From positions 121,038 through 185,037 of the forward strand of contig JBCDJG010000001.1 in the NCBI GenBank assembly GCA_038748065.1: a stretch of 64,000 bases of DNA, in the 5' to 3' direction. Below the pieces are notes generated by a model, which was not told the origin of the DNA, did no database searches, and saw only the letters and a list, made by a program, of their open reading frames with translations. Positions within the stretch are counted from its first letter, which is position 1, and each line of letters starts with the position of its first letter. The stretch comes from JBCDJG01 sp038748065 (GTDB taxonomy: Bacteria > Pseudomonadota > Gammaproteobacteria > Pseudomonadales > Halieaceae). Shown in pieces: positions 1 through 8,482 of the stretch. A program made the translations under genes and the position numbers.

Positions 1-1
1 G

Positions 2-928
2 TCCGGACAGCCAGGTGAGTTGGTCCGACTGGTCGGCATCCGACCAGGGCAGGACCTGCCGAAGCACGCGCTAGCGCGCACCGAACCCACCCTGCTATGG
101 ACCAAGCATCCCTACATCGATGACAGCTACCCCGGTTATAACGTCCCAGCAGGCTTACTGGAATGGTTGAATCGGGAAGCGCTGGACGCCACGGTCCTCC
201 TGCTGGAAATCGGCAGCGTGTTGAAAGCGCCGTTGGCGACCGAGGTCGGGCCCGGTTCCGCGATGGCTCAGACCTGGGAGCAATTGCCCAGCGGTGAGGG
301 GCCCTTTGGCCTGCCGACGGTTTACGATCCCTTGCGCGCGTACTGCGTTAACCGCGAGCTTTCACTTCCCCAGGTGCAGCTGCCGCTGATGATTCACTCA
401 AGCGACCTGTATACGCTCTGCCCGAGGTGGCTTGAGCTGATGGGTCTGATCAGGGCTACCGTCGACACCAATGCTGTTCCGCCCAGCCACCCCCTGCGCG
501 TCGCGCTTGCTATCGCTGCCGCCGAGTACGACATCGCGCTCAGTGCCACAGACTTCAGCGATCAGGTTATCGCCGCGGAAGATGGCGGCCGTCAATTCAT
601 TGCTTACACGGACCGCTTCGAACAGGAGCGTGCGGCGGGTGCACATCTGTCCAGCCTCCGTCCGAAGCCGAAGCCCGGCGTGCGCCAAGCGCGCGTGGTT
701 GACCAGTGGTATCTGGAGCTGTCTTCCCCCTACGGCCTGATCAACCTGAACGTATCTGCCGGCGCTATATGGTCACTCTGTGATGGTGAGCGAAGCCTGC
801 AGGACATCACCGAAGCTCTGGCGCAGCAGTATCAGTTGCCGATCGACACCCTGTCAGCGGATGTCTCCCAGGCAGCGATGATGCTGCGCACCATGGGCGC
901 GATTAACCTGGAGCGTGTACTGCCATGA
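2..928 (+). CDS. Partial glycosyltransferase-like protein with C-terminal PqqD/RRE domain
   Basis: The frame is open to the left edge of the window, so the true N-terminus lies outside; 308 residues are visible. The first ~180 residues resemble the hydroxyproline O-arabinosyltransferase / peptidyl-serine galactosyltransferase fold: a strand with VLLLEIGSVLKAPL (near residue 65), then PLMIHSSDLYTLCPRWLEL (near residue 128), which parallels the plant pattern P-V-I-I-S-K-D-L-L-x-x-I-A-P-x-W. The usual acidic E-P-D motif reads E-I-G here, so activity is uncertain. The last ~65 residues (LELSSPYGLINLNVSAGAIW onward) form a PqqD-like winged helix, the domain that recognises leader peptides in RiPP pathways. 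The stop overlaps the next start by 4 bp (ATGA), so the two are translationally coupled. Fold calls are from pattern memory; the PqqD call is firmer than the glycosyltransferase call. Confidence 0.6.
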   Translation, partial: SGQPGELVRLVGIRPGQDLPKHALARTEPTLLWTKHPYIDDSYPGYNVPAGLLEWLNREALDATVLLLEIGSVLKAPLATEVGPGSAMAQTWEQLPSGEGPFGLPTVYDPLRAYCVNRELSLPQVQLPLMIHSSDLYTLCPRWLELMGLIRATVDTNAVPPSHPLRVALAIAAAEYDIALSATDFSDQVIAAEDGGRQFIAYTDRFEQERAAGAHLSSLRPKPKPGVRQARVVDQWYLELSSPYGLINLNVSAGAIWSLCDGERSLQDITEALAQQYQLPIDTLSADVSQAAMMLRTMGAINLERVLP

Positions 929-1845
929 CGGGTGAGGCAACAACCGCCAGTATTTTTGTGTCTATTGCGTCCTATCGCGATCAGTTTTTGCCTTTCACGA
1001 TTCGATCGGCACTTGCCAAGGCAGCATACCCGGAGAGACTCAGCTTTGGCGTGTGCTGGCAGACTGACGAAAACGAGAGCCTCGATGAATGGGTGGACGA
1101 CCCCAGGTTTCGCATTCGGCGCTACCCCTATCAATCGAGTCTGGGCTATGGTTGGTCACGGGCCGAGGTTCAAAAACTCTACGCCGGTGAGGAGTATCAT
1201 CTGCTGATCGACTCCCATTCCTGGTTTGCCGAGGGTTGGGATGTCAATCTAATTCAGCAGTTGGAGAACAAGCCCAGTGAAAAACCCCTGCTAACGACCA
1301 GTTCTCCTCCATTCACTTTCAGCGACCAGGGTGAGGTCGTAATTCCATGGGCCGGCACCGAGTGGGACGGCGTACCGCTGATGAGGTGCGAGCTGATTCC
1401 GCCCGTGGGCTGGATCGATATCCAGATGTCGCAAGAACGCAAGACCGAAGCCCACCAGACAACCCCCCTGATTTGCTGCAACTTCGTCTTTACCCACGGC
1501 CGCTGGATTCGCGAGGTGCCGGAAGACCCGGGCATGATCAACGCCGCGCATGAATCTGCCCTGTCTGCCCGAACCTATACACATGGATACGATATCTACC
1601 TGCCGGACGAAATTCAGGTCTGGCACCTCGACTACAGCAATTACCCAGACGGTAACCGCCACAAGGTCTGGGAGACAAAGTCCGAGACCTGGCAGGGTGA
1701 ACACACCCAGAAAATGATTCGTCGCCTGCACGCGCTACTATTCAACAGGGAAGACCCGAAAATCCTCGGGCGTTACACGCTGGGCTCAGCACGCACGGTG
1801 CAACAGTGGGCCGCGGAGGCGGGCCTGCGCCTCGTCCTCGAATAA
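925..1845 (+). CDS. GT60-type (Skp1 GlcNAc-transferase-like) glycosyltransferase
   Basis: A 306-residue protein opening with IFVSIASYRD, a strand typical of the PF11397 family, followed by FGVCWQTDE. It carries the D-S-H metal/nucleotide motif at residues 96-98 within LLIDSHSWFAEGWD. In eukaryotes this family (CAZy GT60) adds GlcNAc to hydroxyproline of Skp1; bacterial members are poorly characterised. No signal peptide or membrane segment is visible, so it should act in the cytoplasm. It starts inside the stop codon of the preceding PqqD-domain protein and is the last gene of that unit. The acceptor is inferred to be a peptide or protein because of the RRE partner; sugar donor and acceptor residue cannot be read from sequence. 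Confidence 0.82.
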   Translation: MTGEATTASIFVSIASYRDQFLPFTIRSALAKAAYPERLSFGVCWQTDENESLDEWVDDPRFRIRRYPYQSSLGYGWSRAEVQKLYAGEEYHLLIDSHSWFAEGWDVNLIQQLENKPSEKPLLTTSSPPFTFSDQGEVVIPWAGTEWDGVPLMRCELIPPVGWIDIQMSQERKTEAHQTTPLICCNFVFTHGRWIREVPEDPGMINAAHESALSARTYTHGYDIYLPDEIQVWHLDYSNYPDGNRHKVWETKSETWQGEHTQKMIRRLHALLFNREDPKILGRYTLGSARTVQQWAAEAGLRLVLE

Positions 1846-1977
1846 CAGATGTCGCCGGCGCAACCGACGCGGTCATCAAACTGCGCGGCAGTCAAAGCCG
1901 GCCAAGGCAGCCAGCGCGCTCCTGGCGCTTCCAAACGTAGGACCGCGCGAGCGAAAGGCAAGAAGCTCAAACGAGAG

Positions 1978-2334
1978 CTACCAGAGCGATGCGCTTTTCG
2001 GTGGCGAGGGGTAGACCGGCGTTAATGGCTTGCGCTCTCCCGTGAGCGCCACTGTTTCCACGTAGTACCAATACACCGTTTCAGCGTCTATTTCCGCGTC
2101 GCTGAACTGATAGCTCTGCGGCAGGTCGGTAGTGCCTACGCCCAGAATGGTCTGCGTATTAATGCGTTCAAAGGGGCCATCCTGCTGGTCGCCGCGGTAG
2201 ATATCGTAGCCGAAGACATCTTGTTCGCTTTGCGTCGTCCAGCGAATGGTGTTCGGCGCGATTTGCCAGGGCTCGCTAATCACCAGCCACAGGCCAAACA
2301 GCGGGGCCACGAGTAAAGCGAGCCAGGACCTCAC
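1978..2334 (-). CDS. Small secreted fibronectin type III-like protein
   Basis: 118 residues with an N-terminal hydrophobic stretch (residues 3-20) that looks like a signal peptide or anchor, followed by one beta-sandwich domain. The pattern I-R-W-T-T near residue 30, Y-D-I-Y-R-G near 43 and Y-W-Y-Y-V-E-T near 88 is the typical FnIII arrangement for extracellular protein binding. The GTG start overlaps the stop of the upstream C25 peptidase by 4 bp (GTGA), so the two are probably made together. A role as partner or substrate adaptor of that peptidase is inference. Confidence 0.68.
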   Translation of the reverse strand: MRSWLALLVAPLFGLWLVISEPWQIAPNTIRWTTQSEQDVFGYDIYRGDQQDGPFERINTQTILGVGTTDLPQSYQFSDAEIDAETVYWYYVETVALTGERKPLTPVYPSPPKSASLW

Positions 2335-4358
2335 TGTTCTGCCTCGGGGATGAGTGAGATGCCGGGATCGCCCAACAAATTGTAGGCCTCGACCAGGTTG
2401 CGTCGTTTTTCCAGCCGTTTGGCCTCTAGCACCGCCGTGCCTAGCGGTTTGCCCGGTGTCAGCAGCGCCAACGCGAGGTTACCGCTGAACCGATGGGAAG
2501 CCGGTATGCGCCAGGAGGCGGCCAATACGCCAATCGCACCTTGCTGGGGGGTACGAAGAAAGACCTCGGCAATAGAGTCTGCCTGAGGGTGATCGAAGGG
2601 CCCGGAGGAGCAGGTCATGCTCAAGACAAAGGGCAGGGCGTGGCCGGGCTCAAGGGCGGCGATATCGTCAGCGTTGAACAGGTCCTTCGCCGCACGCAGG
2701 TCCAGCGGTCCGGTGCGCCAGACAAAACGCCCGCCGTGGCCCAGAAAGTGCACCAGGGCGTTATCACCGGATAAGGCTTGCAGTACGCGCGACTGGTCCG
2801 TGGCGGAGTCACTGCCCGGGTAGATGCGCTCTGCCTGGAAACCCCTCGCGGCCATGAGCTCAGCGAGCGCAGTGCTGACCTTTTGCAGCTCTGGTTCTTC
2901 ACCCGCAATCCAGGCTGCTCGCCTGCCCTTGGGTCGAGCCTCGCCGCGTGCAGCGAAGGCCAACACTTTATCGATCATGCCCGTGAGTTCCTGCGGGGTG
3001 CCCGCAGGCAAGCGACCCACCGCCAGATCAGGTAACCAATCATCGCCCTCCACCGTGACCAGGCCGTTGTCGCTGGCCGCCAGTTGTCCGTCGACCAGGA
3101 CCTGCATAGTCGGTACCAGGTTGCGCGTGTCCGGCGCATAGGGGTCTCGATCCCAGCTGGCATCACCGACAAGCAGAACGGTGGTGGGCGCAGGCGGCTG
3201 CCAGAACCGGCGAGCGTGGCCAATGAAGTCCGCAATCGCGTGCGGAGAGACAACCCCATGATTGAACTCATCGTAGATGGACTGCACCTCAACAACTTCG
3301 ACCCGCTTGCCTCGCGAGCGATGAAACTCCGCCAGCGGCGCGAGTGCGGACAGCAGGGATGGGTGGCTGATCATCAGGTAGTCCGCCTGGCGCTTCCGAG
3401 AGCGTAATCTCGGCCCACTGTAGGCGGGCCAGACACGCTCCGGCGAAAGCCACTGCGAGTCTACCTTGAGACGCCCGCGACCATCGCTCGCGGTTATAGT
3501 CGCGGCGAGCGCAGTCTCCGGCGAGTATTCCAGTTCAATCCAATCAAGGAGCACGGCATCGATCACGGGATTGCGGGTCTCTGTGATCATCCTCGAGGGG
3601 ACCCTGACCTCCAGCAAAGCCGACTCCGCGCCACCGGCGGGGCGACCGGGCGCGGCAATATCAATCACAGCTTGCGCCTGGCCGTCCCAACGGGCTTCGC
3701 CTATCCGGCGGTCATCGAGGTAAATGTGAACTTCGTGCTGGGGCATGTTGGCGTCGCTGGCGTAGCGATCGTGGGACAGGCCCATAAGGCCAATGCGCAA
3801 GCGTTCAGGCGGTGCCTTCCAATCCAGCGCCAGCTTGAAGTCATCGCCCGCGAGGTGGGTAATGCGCTGCCAGTACCAGCGGTCAGGCGCGGGCTCCCCC
3901 GCTGCGGGCTTTAGGGCCACACGCAGCTCCTGCCGCTCTAGGTGCGCAAGGATCGGCCCGTCCGGCGCGGCCGCAGGCTCGATAGGGGGCGCCGTGGTTC
4001 GCCCGCTCGAGAGGCGCAGCTGAAAGACGTTATAGCGAGTGTAGGCGTCATACCAGGATCCGCTGCCGGCCAGTCGACGGCCGGTGAATCGCAGGGTGTC
4101 GCCGGGCCCGAAGACGCCATCGCCGCCGTCCTCGATTTGCATGGGAACGGCAACCCAACGCTCGAAAAGACGAAGCTTATCCGAAGCCACAGGCTCGGCG
4201 GCAGGGCCGAGATCCTCAAACTGCAGTTGATAGCGGCCATCTTCCGCTACCGCAATGTTGTAAACCTCTGCCGCGCCGACGTGGTGGCCAAGGAGTGCCA
4301 GCGGCAGCCAAAGCGCCGGAAGACCGGGGAGATTCATCCAGTGTCTGCCGCCGTTCAT
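2331..4358 (-). CDS. Secreted gingipain-type peptidase, family C25
   Basis: 675 residues. The N-terminus has a hydrophobic segment ending in V-G-A-A-E that reads as a Sec signal peptide. The first half is beta-rich. The second half has the C25 caspase-like fold: TVLLVGDASWDRD near residue 395, the catalytic His in HFLGHGG (His541), and the nucleophile in LSMTCSSG (Cys583). Family members are cysteine endopeptidases best known from Porphyromonas gingipains. I see no type IX sorting domain at the C-terminus, so export is presumably by another route. It is followed directly by a small FnIII protein in the same transcript. An internal ATG at 4337 is an alternative start that would shorten the leader by seven residues. 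Confidence 0.85.
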   Translation of the reverse strand: MNGGRHWMNLPGLPALWLPLALLGHHVGAAEVYNIAVAEDGRYQLQFEDLGPAAEPVASDKLRLFERWVAVPMQIEDGGDGVFGPGDTLRFTGRRLAGSGSWYDAYTRYNVFQLRLSSGRTTAPPIEPAAAPDGPILAHLERQELRVALKPAAGEPAPDRWYWQRITHLAGDDFKLALDWKAPPERLRIGLMGLSHDRYASDANMPQHEVHIYLDDRRIGEARWDGQAQAVIDIAAPGRPAGGAESALLEVRVPSRMITETRNPVIDAVLLDWIELEYSPETALAATITASDGRGRLKVDSQWLSPERVWPAYSGPRLRSRKRQADYLMISHPSLLSALAPLAEFHRSRGKRVEVVEVQSIYDEFNHGVVSPHAIADFIGHARRFWQPPAPTTVLLVGDASWDRDPYAPDTRNLVPTMQVLVDGQLAASDNGLVTVEGDDWLPDLAVGRLPAGTPQELTGMIDKVLAFAARGEARPKGRRAAWIAGEEPELQKVSTALAELMAARGFQAERIYPGSDSATDQSRVLQALSGDNALVHFLGHGGRFVWRTGPLDLRAAKDLFNADDIAALEPGHALPFVLSMTCSSGPFDHPQADSIAEVFLRTPQQGAIGVLAASWRIPASHRFSGNLALALLTPGKPLGTAVLEAKRLEKRRNLVEAYNLLGDPGISLIPEAEQ

Positions 4359-4459
4359 GAACGCTTGACCCTATAGCACCGCACGAAACCGGTCAACCAA
4401 GGCCAGATTCAGCCTCCCGCTGTAAATAATGATCGTGAAAACCGTGGAATTTTACAAAT

Positions 4460-4487
4460 TTGGCCATTTCACGATATGCGCTATACT
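4460..4487 (+). promoter_or_regulatory. Candidate sigma-70 promoter for the tiny secreted peptide
   Basis: A TTGGCC hexamer at 4460-4465 is followed after 16 bp by TATACT at 4482-4487. Transcription would begin about 35 bp before the peptide start at 4527. The region is AT-rich against a GC-rich background. The divergent C25 gene begins at 4358, so this gap must hold promoters for both directions. Confidence 0.45.
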
Positions 4488-4526
4488 CCTTGCTCGCAGC
4501 CCACCAACAGGGCCAGGAGTGATGCA

Positions 4527-4700
4527 ATGAAAGTCGTGGAAAAAGTAGCCGCTGCCGCCGTCTTGCTGGTTGCCAGCCAAGCCCAGGCCGGCGTTGACGT
4601 CACCGGGTTTACCATCGAGAGCGCCTCACGACCTTATGGTCTGATCGTGATGGCCCTGCTGATTGTAGGTTTCGGCCTGGCGAGCCTGCGACGCTCCTGA
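4527..4700 (+). CDS. Tiny exported peptide with a C-terminal membrane/sorting tail
   Basis: 57 residues. The ATG at 4527 has AGGAG seven bases upstream (4515-4519); an in-frame ATG at 4476 is less well placed. Residues 1-21 form a signal peptide ending A-Q-A. Residues 22-37 are a short polar stretch. Residues 38-52 are a transmembrane helix, followed by L-R-R-S. This layout of signal, about 16 residues, helix and basic tail resembles the two tiny proteins at 22.7 and 23.1 kb, but it lacks their VPLM motif. It may belong to the exosortase-processed tiny protein group. It is followed by a strong hairpin. Function unknown. Confidence 0.6.
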   Translation: MKVVEKVAAAAVLLVASQAQAGVDVTGFTIESASRPYGLIVMALLIVGFGLASLRRS

Positions 4701-4718
4701 TCAACGCCTTGAGCGTGC

Positions 4719-4748
4719 GGCGAGCTGCTGTGCTTACAACAGCTCGCC
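4719..4748 (+). terminator. Strong hairpin after the tiny peptide gene
   Basis: GGCGAGCTG (4719-4727) pairs perfectly with CAGCTCGCC (4740-4748); TGT/ACA extends the stem past one C-A mismatch around a GCTT loop. There is no clear T-run after it, so it may be a weak terminator, an mRNA 3' end stabiliser or a leader structure for the quinoprotein gene that follows. Confidence 0.5.
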
Positions 4749-4842
4749 ACTTGCCAGTCCAAATGCAGATGCACCAACCCATCTAGTACCACTTCTGATC
4801 CGTCTCGTAAGTACTGCTCTCTCGGCCGCCTTCGTCTCGCTG

Positions 4843-6942
4843 GTGGCCAGCGCGCATGCAAGCCCGGTCACTCAAGCCAGACTGGCCACGCCCGCTGACG
4901 GCGAGTGGCTGGCCCACGGACGTGACCTGGCTGAGACCCGTTACAGCCCACTCACCTCGGTAAGCCGGGCAACGATCTCGCGGCTTGGCCTTGCCTGGCA
5001 CGTCGATCTGCCAGATACAGGTGGTCTGCAGGGCACACCACTGGTAGCCGACGGCGTTATGTATATCACTGGCAACTGGAATGTCGTGACGGCGATCGAT
5101 GCGGCGACTGGGGAGCTACTGTGGCGCTACGACCCACAGGTGCCCCGGGCACGTGCCAAGGCCCTGTGCTGCGGCACTGTCAATCGCGGTCTTGCCCTGT
5201 GGCAGGACACGGTCTTGATGGGCACACTTGATGGCTATCTTATCGCCATAGATCGCGAGTCGGGCAGCGAACGCTGGCGCACCTTGACCATCGACCAGAG
5301 CCAGAGCTATTCCATAACCGGCGCACCGCGAGTCGCCAATGGCGTTGCGGTGATCGGCAATGGCGGCGCTGAGTATGGCGTTCGCGGCTACGTCAGCGCT
5401 TATGACGCCGCCAGCGGCGAGCAGCTCTGGCGCTTTTACACCGTGCCAGGCGACCCCGCAAAAGGCTTCGAGTCTCCACACATGGCAAGCGCCGCCGAGA
5501 CCTGGTCGGGGCAATGGTGGACCATGGGCGGCGGCGGCACCGTTTGGGATTCAATGGCCTACGACCCGGAACTGGATCTTCTCTACGTCGGCGTGGGCAA
5601 CGGCGCACCTCACAATCGCGAAATGCGTAGCCCCGGCGGCGGCGACAATCTTTTTCTGACATCCATACTCGCACTCAGGCCAGCCACCGGCGAGTATGTC
5701 TGGCACTTCCAACAGAATCCGGGAGAGACCTGGGATTACACGGCGACGCAGCAGATGGTGTTGGCGAATATAAGTTGGCAAGGTGAAACCCGTAAAGTGC
5801 TGATGCAGGCACCCAAAAACGGCTTCTTCTTCATCCTGGACAGGATCAGCGGAGAACTACTGTCCGCGGAGCCCTATGTCCCTGTTAACTGGGCCAGTGG
5901 CTATGACATGCAAACCGGCAGGCCCATAGAGAATCCAGCCGCCCGCTACATCGATGAACCCTACAACGTGCGCCCCAGCGGTCTCGGGGGCCACAACTGG
6001 CATTCGATGTCCTACAGCCAGGATACCGGGCTGATGTATATCCCTGCGATGGATTTTATGTCCCCCTTCAAGCAGGAGGAGGAATACACCTGGTTCGACG
6101 GACACTGGAATGTAGGCTACGAGATGAACCACCCGCCTTTTGGGAAACTCCTTACCCAGGCACTCGTACGTCGCTTGATCGACAGTTATCTGCTGGCCTG
6201 GGACCCCCTGACCCAGCGGGAGGTGTGGCGGTCTCCCAATCCGGATATGGGAGGCGGCGGTGTTTTATCCACGGCGGGCGGCCTGGTTTTTCAGGGCAAT
6301 GCTGACAATACCTTTACAGCCTACGATGCACGCAGTGGCGACGAGCTATGGTCGTTCAATTCACAGCACGGCATTATCGCAGCGCCCATCAGCTATCAGA
6401 TTGACGGACGCCAGTTCATTGCTGTTCTAGCCGGCCAGGGCGGTGGCTACAGCATGATCCCTGGCCTTGAACGACTGCCGGCAACGCAGGCCCAACGGTT
6501 ATTGACGTTTGCACTCGACGGCAAAGGGGTCTTGCCCGCCTTTGAACTGCCAGCCGGCCGTGATCGACCGTCTGCAGTGAACGCAGATAGCGCTGCTATC
6601 GCCCGGGGCGGCCAGGCCTACCAGAGATTCTGCGCCCGCTGCCACGGCACCGCGGTGGTCTCGGACGGCAGCGTGCCTGACCTGCGCAAGATCGACAACC
6701 ACTGGTACACCCAGTTCGACGCGGTGGTGCTGGACGGCCTTTTGGAAGACGCCGGCATGCCACGCTTCGATGATGTCCTGACGACTGAACAAAGCGCAGA
6801 GATAAAGGCCTACGTGCTCGACCGCGCCCACGACGAATGGCAATTGCAGCAGCACGGAGACTGGTGGCTGGCTATCAAGACCTGGTTTGCTGGTAAAATT
6901 GCGGCCATGCTGCTTTGGCTCGCTGACCAGGGCGTGGCTTAA
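4843..6942 (+). CDS. PQQ-dependent alcohol dehydrogenase with C-terminal cytochrome c domain
   Basis: A type II quinohaemoprotein alcohol dehydrogenase, expected to oxidise alcohols in the periplasm and pass electrons through its own haem. Counted from the GTG at 4843: the vicinal disulfide Cys109-Cys110 that packs on PQQ, the catalytic Asp298 in W-D-Y-T-A-T-Q, repeated beta-propeller strands, and a haem c site C-A-R-C-H at 597-601. The same frame upstream of 4843 encodes a good signal peptide (L-I-R-L-V-S-T-A-L-S, then S-A-H-A), but I find no ATG, GTG or TTG to start it; CTG at 4795 is the only candidate, or the 5' end carries a frameshift. A BVMO gene follows 40 bp downstream, suggesting alcohol-to-ketone-to-ester chemistry. 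Confidence 0.9.
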   Translation: MASAHASPVTQARLATPADGEWLAHGRDLAETRYSPLTSVSRATISRLGLAWHVDLPDTGGLQGTPLVADGVMYITGNWNVVTAIDAATGELLWRYDPQVPRARAKALCCGTVNRGLALWQDTVLMGTLDGYLIAIDRESGSERWRTLTIDQSQSYSITGAPRVANGVAVIGNGGAEYGVRGYVSAYDAASGEQLWRFYTVPGDPAKGFESPHMASAAETWSGQWWTMGGGGTVWDSMAYDPELDLLYVGVGNGAPHNREMRSPGGGDNLFLTSILALRPATGEYVWHFQQNPGETWDYTATQQMVLANISWQGETRKVLMQAPKNGFFFILDRISGELLSAEPYVPVNWASGYDMQTGRPIENPAARYIDEPYNVRPSGLGGHNWHSMSYSQDTGLMYIPAMDFMSPFKQEEEYTWFDGHWNVGYEMNHPPFGKLLTQALVRRLIDSYLLAWDPLTQREVWRSPNPDMGGGGVLSTAGGLVFQGNADNTFTAYDARSGDELWSFNSQHGIIAAPISYQIDGRQFIAVLAGQGGGYSMIPGLERLPATQAQRLLTFALDGKGVLPAFELPAGRDRPSAVNADSAAIARGGQAYQRFCARCHGTAVVSDGSVPDLRKIDNHWYTQFDAVVLDGLLEDAGMPRFDDVLTTEQSAEIKAYVLDRAHDEWQLQQHGDWWLAIKTWFAGKIAAMLLWLADQGVA

Positions 6943-6982
6943 TAACGAAGTAGTCAACGCGAGAAGCACGAAGACCCCGACC

Positions 6983-8428
6983 ATGAGTTTTACTATCGCA
7001 ATCATAGGCGCCGGCCCTGCCGGTATCGGCGCAGGCCGGGAGCTGCTGCAGCAAGGCTTCGACCAGTTCACGATTTTCGATGCACTGGACGCCCCGGGCG
7101 GGACCTGGCGACTACATTCCTACCCCGGACTTGCCTGCGATGTGTGGGCCCATTCCTACAGCTTTTCGTACCGCCCCAACCCGGACTGGTCATCCAATTT
7201 TGTCGGCTATGCCGAAATTCAGGCCTACCTGGCGAAGTGCGCAGAGGAGTTTGGCCTGCTACCGCACCTGAGGCTGAACACGCGCGTAGAGGCAGCGCGC
7301 TGCCAAAGTGACGGCAGCTGGGAACTCACGACAGATGGCGGACAGGCTGAGCGTTTCGATGTCGTGATAAACGCTATGGGTAATCAGCACACGCCGCTGT
7401 ATCCCGATGTACCCGGCCTGGATAGCTTTAAGGGGGAGAGCTTCCACGGCACCCGCTGGAACCATGACGTTGAGCTCGAAGGTAAGCGTGTGCTGGTGGT
7501 TGGTTCCGCAGCGAGCGCGGTGCAGATCGTGCCAGAGATCGCGCCGCGCGTCGGGCACCTTACAGTGCTACAGCGCTCGGCAAACTGGATCATGCCGCGC
7601 AATTGGAAACCCTATTCTGATAATCAGCGCCGACGCTGGCGCCGCTACCCCTTCCTGATGTCCATGATCCGCCGCGGCCAGGGCCTGCTGATGGGCCAGG
7701 TGGAGTATGCCGTCACCCTTGGGCACAAGCGCATGGGGCAGTTTGAAGATCGGGTAAAGAAGTTCATCGAGACAGCCATCGATGACCCGGCGACCCGGCA
7801 GGCGCTGACGCCAGATACAAACTACGGTTGCAAACGCGGCCTCGTATCCGATGACTTCTACCCGGCGCTAAATCGAGACAACGTCGATCTGGTGCATGCT
7901 GGATTGAAGGCGGTCACGGCTGATGGCGTCTTGACAGACAAAAACCAGGCGATTGATGCGGATGTCATTATTTTCTGCACCGGTTATCGGATACTCGATT
8001 TTGACCGTTTTGAGGTTATCGGGCGCGACGGCGGCTCTCTGGCCGAATTCATGGCCGACAATCCTCGTGCCTATAAGGGCATCTCGGCGCCTGGCTTCCC
8101 AAATTACTTTTTCGCAGTCGGCCCAAACGGACTGGTACTCAATGTGCCCTACTTCCAAACGGTGGAGAAGAGCCTGCAAACCATCGTTGGTCTGCTGGCT
8201 ACCATGCGCGAACGGCAGATTCATGCCATCGACGTAAAACCGGAACAGCTGGAGACCTACAATGCCTGGATGGCGAAACGCTTCGAACGTTTCTCTTGGG
8301 GGGCCAGCGACTGCAGCAGTTACTACCGCAACGCCTCTGGACATGCACCCTTCCTGTATCCGGGCAATTTCAAAGAGTTTTGTGAGGGCCAGGACGCGAT
8401 CGGCCTGGAGGCCTACAACATCAATTAA
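6983..8428 (+). CDS. Flavin-containing monooxygenase, Baeyer-Villiger type
   Basis: 481 residues from the ATG at 6983; the frame is open upstream, but the FAD motif G-A-G-P-A-G at residues 9-14 fixes the start. A second dinucleotide site reads VLVVGSAASAVQI. The fingerprint F-x-G-x3-H-x3-W is present (Phe149 to Trp159, with His155), with Asn after the Trp where classical BVMOs have Pro or Asp. Such enzymes use NADPH and oxygen to turn ketones into esters or lactones. It lies just downstream of a quinoprotein alcohol dehydrogenase and has a close paralogue at 52.6-54.1 kb in the same gene pairing. The natural substrate is not evident. Confidence 0.88.
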   Translation: MSFTIAIIGAGPAGIGAGRELLQQGFDQFTIFDALDAPGGTWRLHSYPGLACDVWAHSYSFSYRPNPDWSSNFVGYAEIQAYLAKCAEEFGLLPHLRLNTRVEAARCQSDGSWELTTDGGQAERFDVVINAMGNQHTPLYPDVPGLDSFKGESFHGTRWNHDVELEGKRVLVVGSAASAVQIVPEIAPRVGHLTVLQRSANWIMPRNWKPYSDNQRRRWRRYPFLMSMIRRGQGLLMGQVEYAVTLGHKRMGQFEDRVKKFIETAIDDPATRQALTPDTNYGCKRGLVSDDFYPALNRDNVDLVHAGLKAVTADGVLTDKNQAIDADVIIFCTGYRILDFDRFEVIGRDGGSLAEFMADNPRAYKGISAPGFPNYFFAVGPNGLVLNVPYFQTVEKSLQTIVGLLATMRERQIHAIDVKPEQLETYNAWMAKRFERFSWGASDCSSYYRNASGHAPFLYPGNFKEFCEGQDAIGLEAYNIN

Positions 8429-8482
8429 CAGCGGGCGCGGGCACTGTAGGCCAACGCCCGAACTTCCCCTGCCTTCTACAAG

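Noticed and set aside
4763..4786. A seven-codon ATG frame just before the PQQ dehydrogenase, as a leader peptide.
   Set aside because: No ribosome site and no attenuator-like structure; it is mentioned only because it bears on the unusual start of the dehydrogenase.
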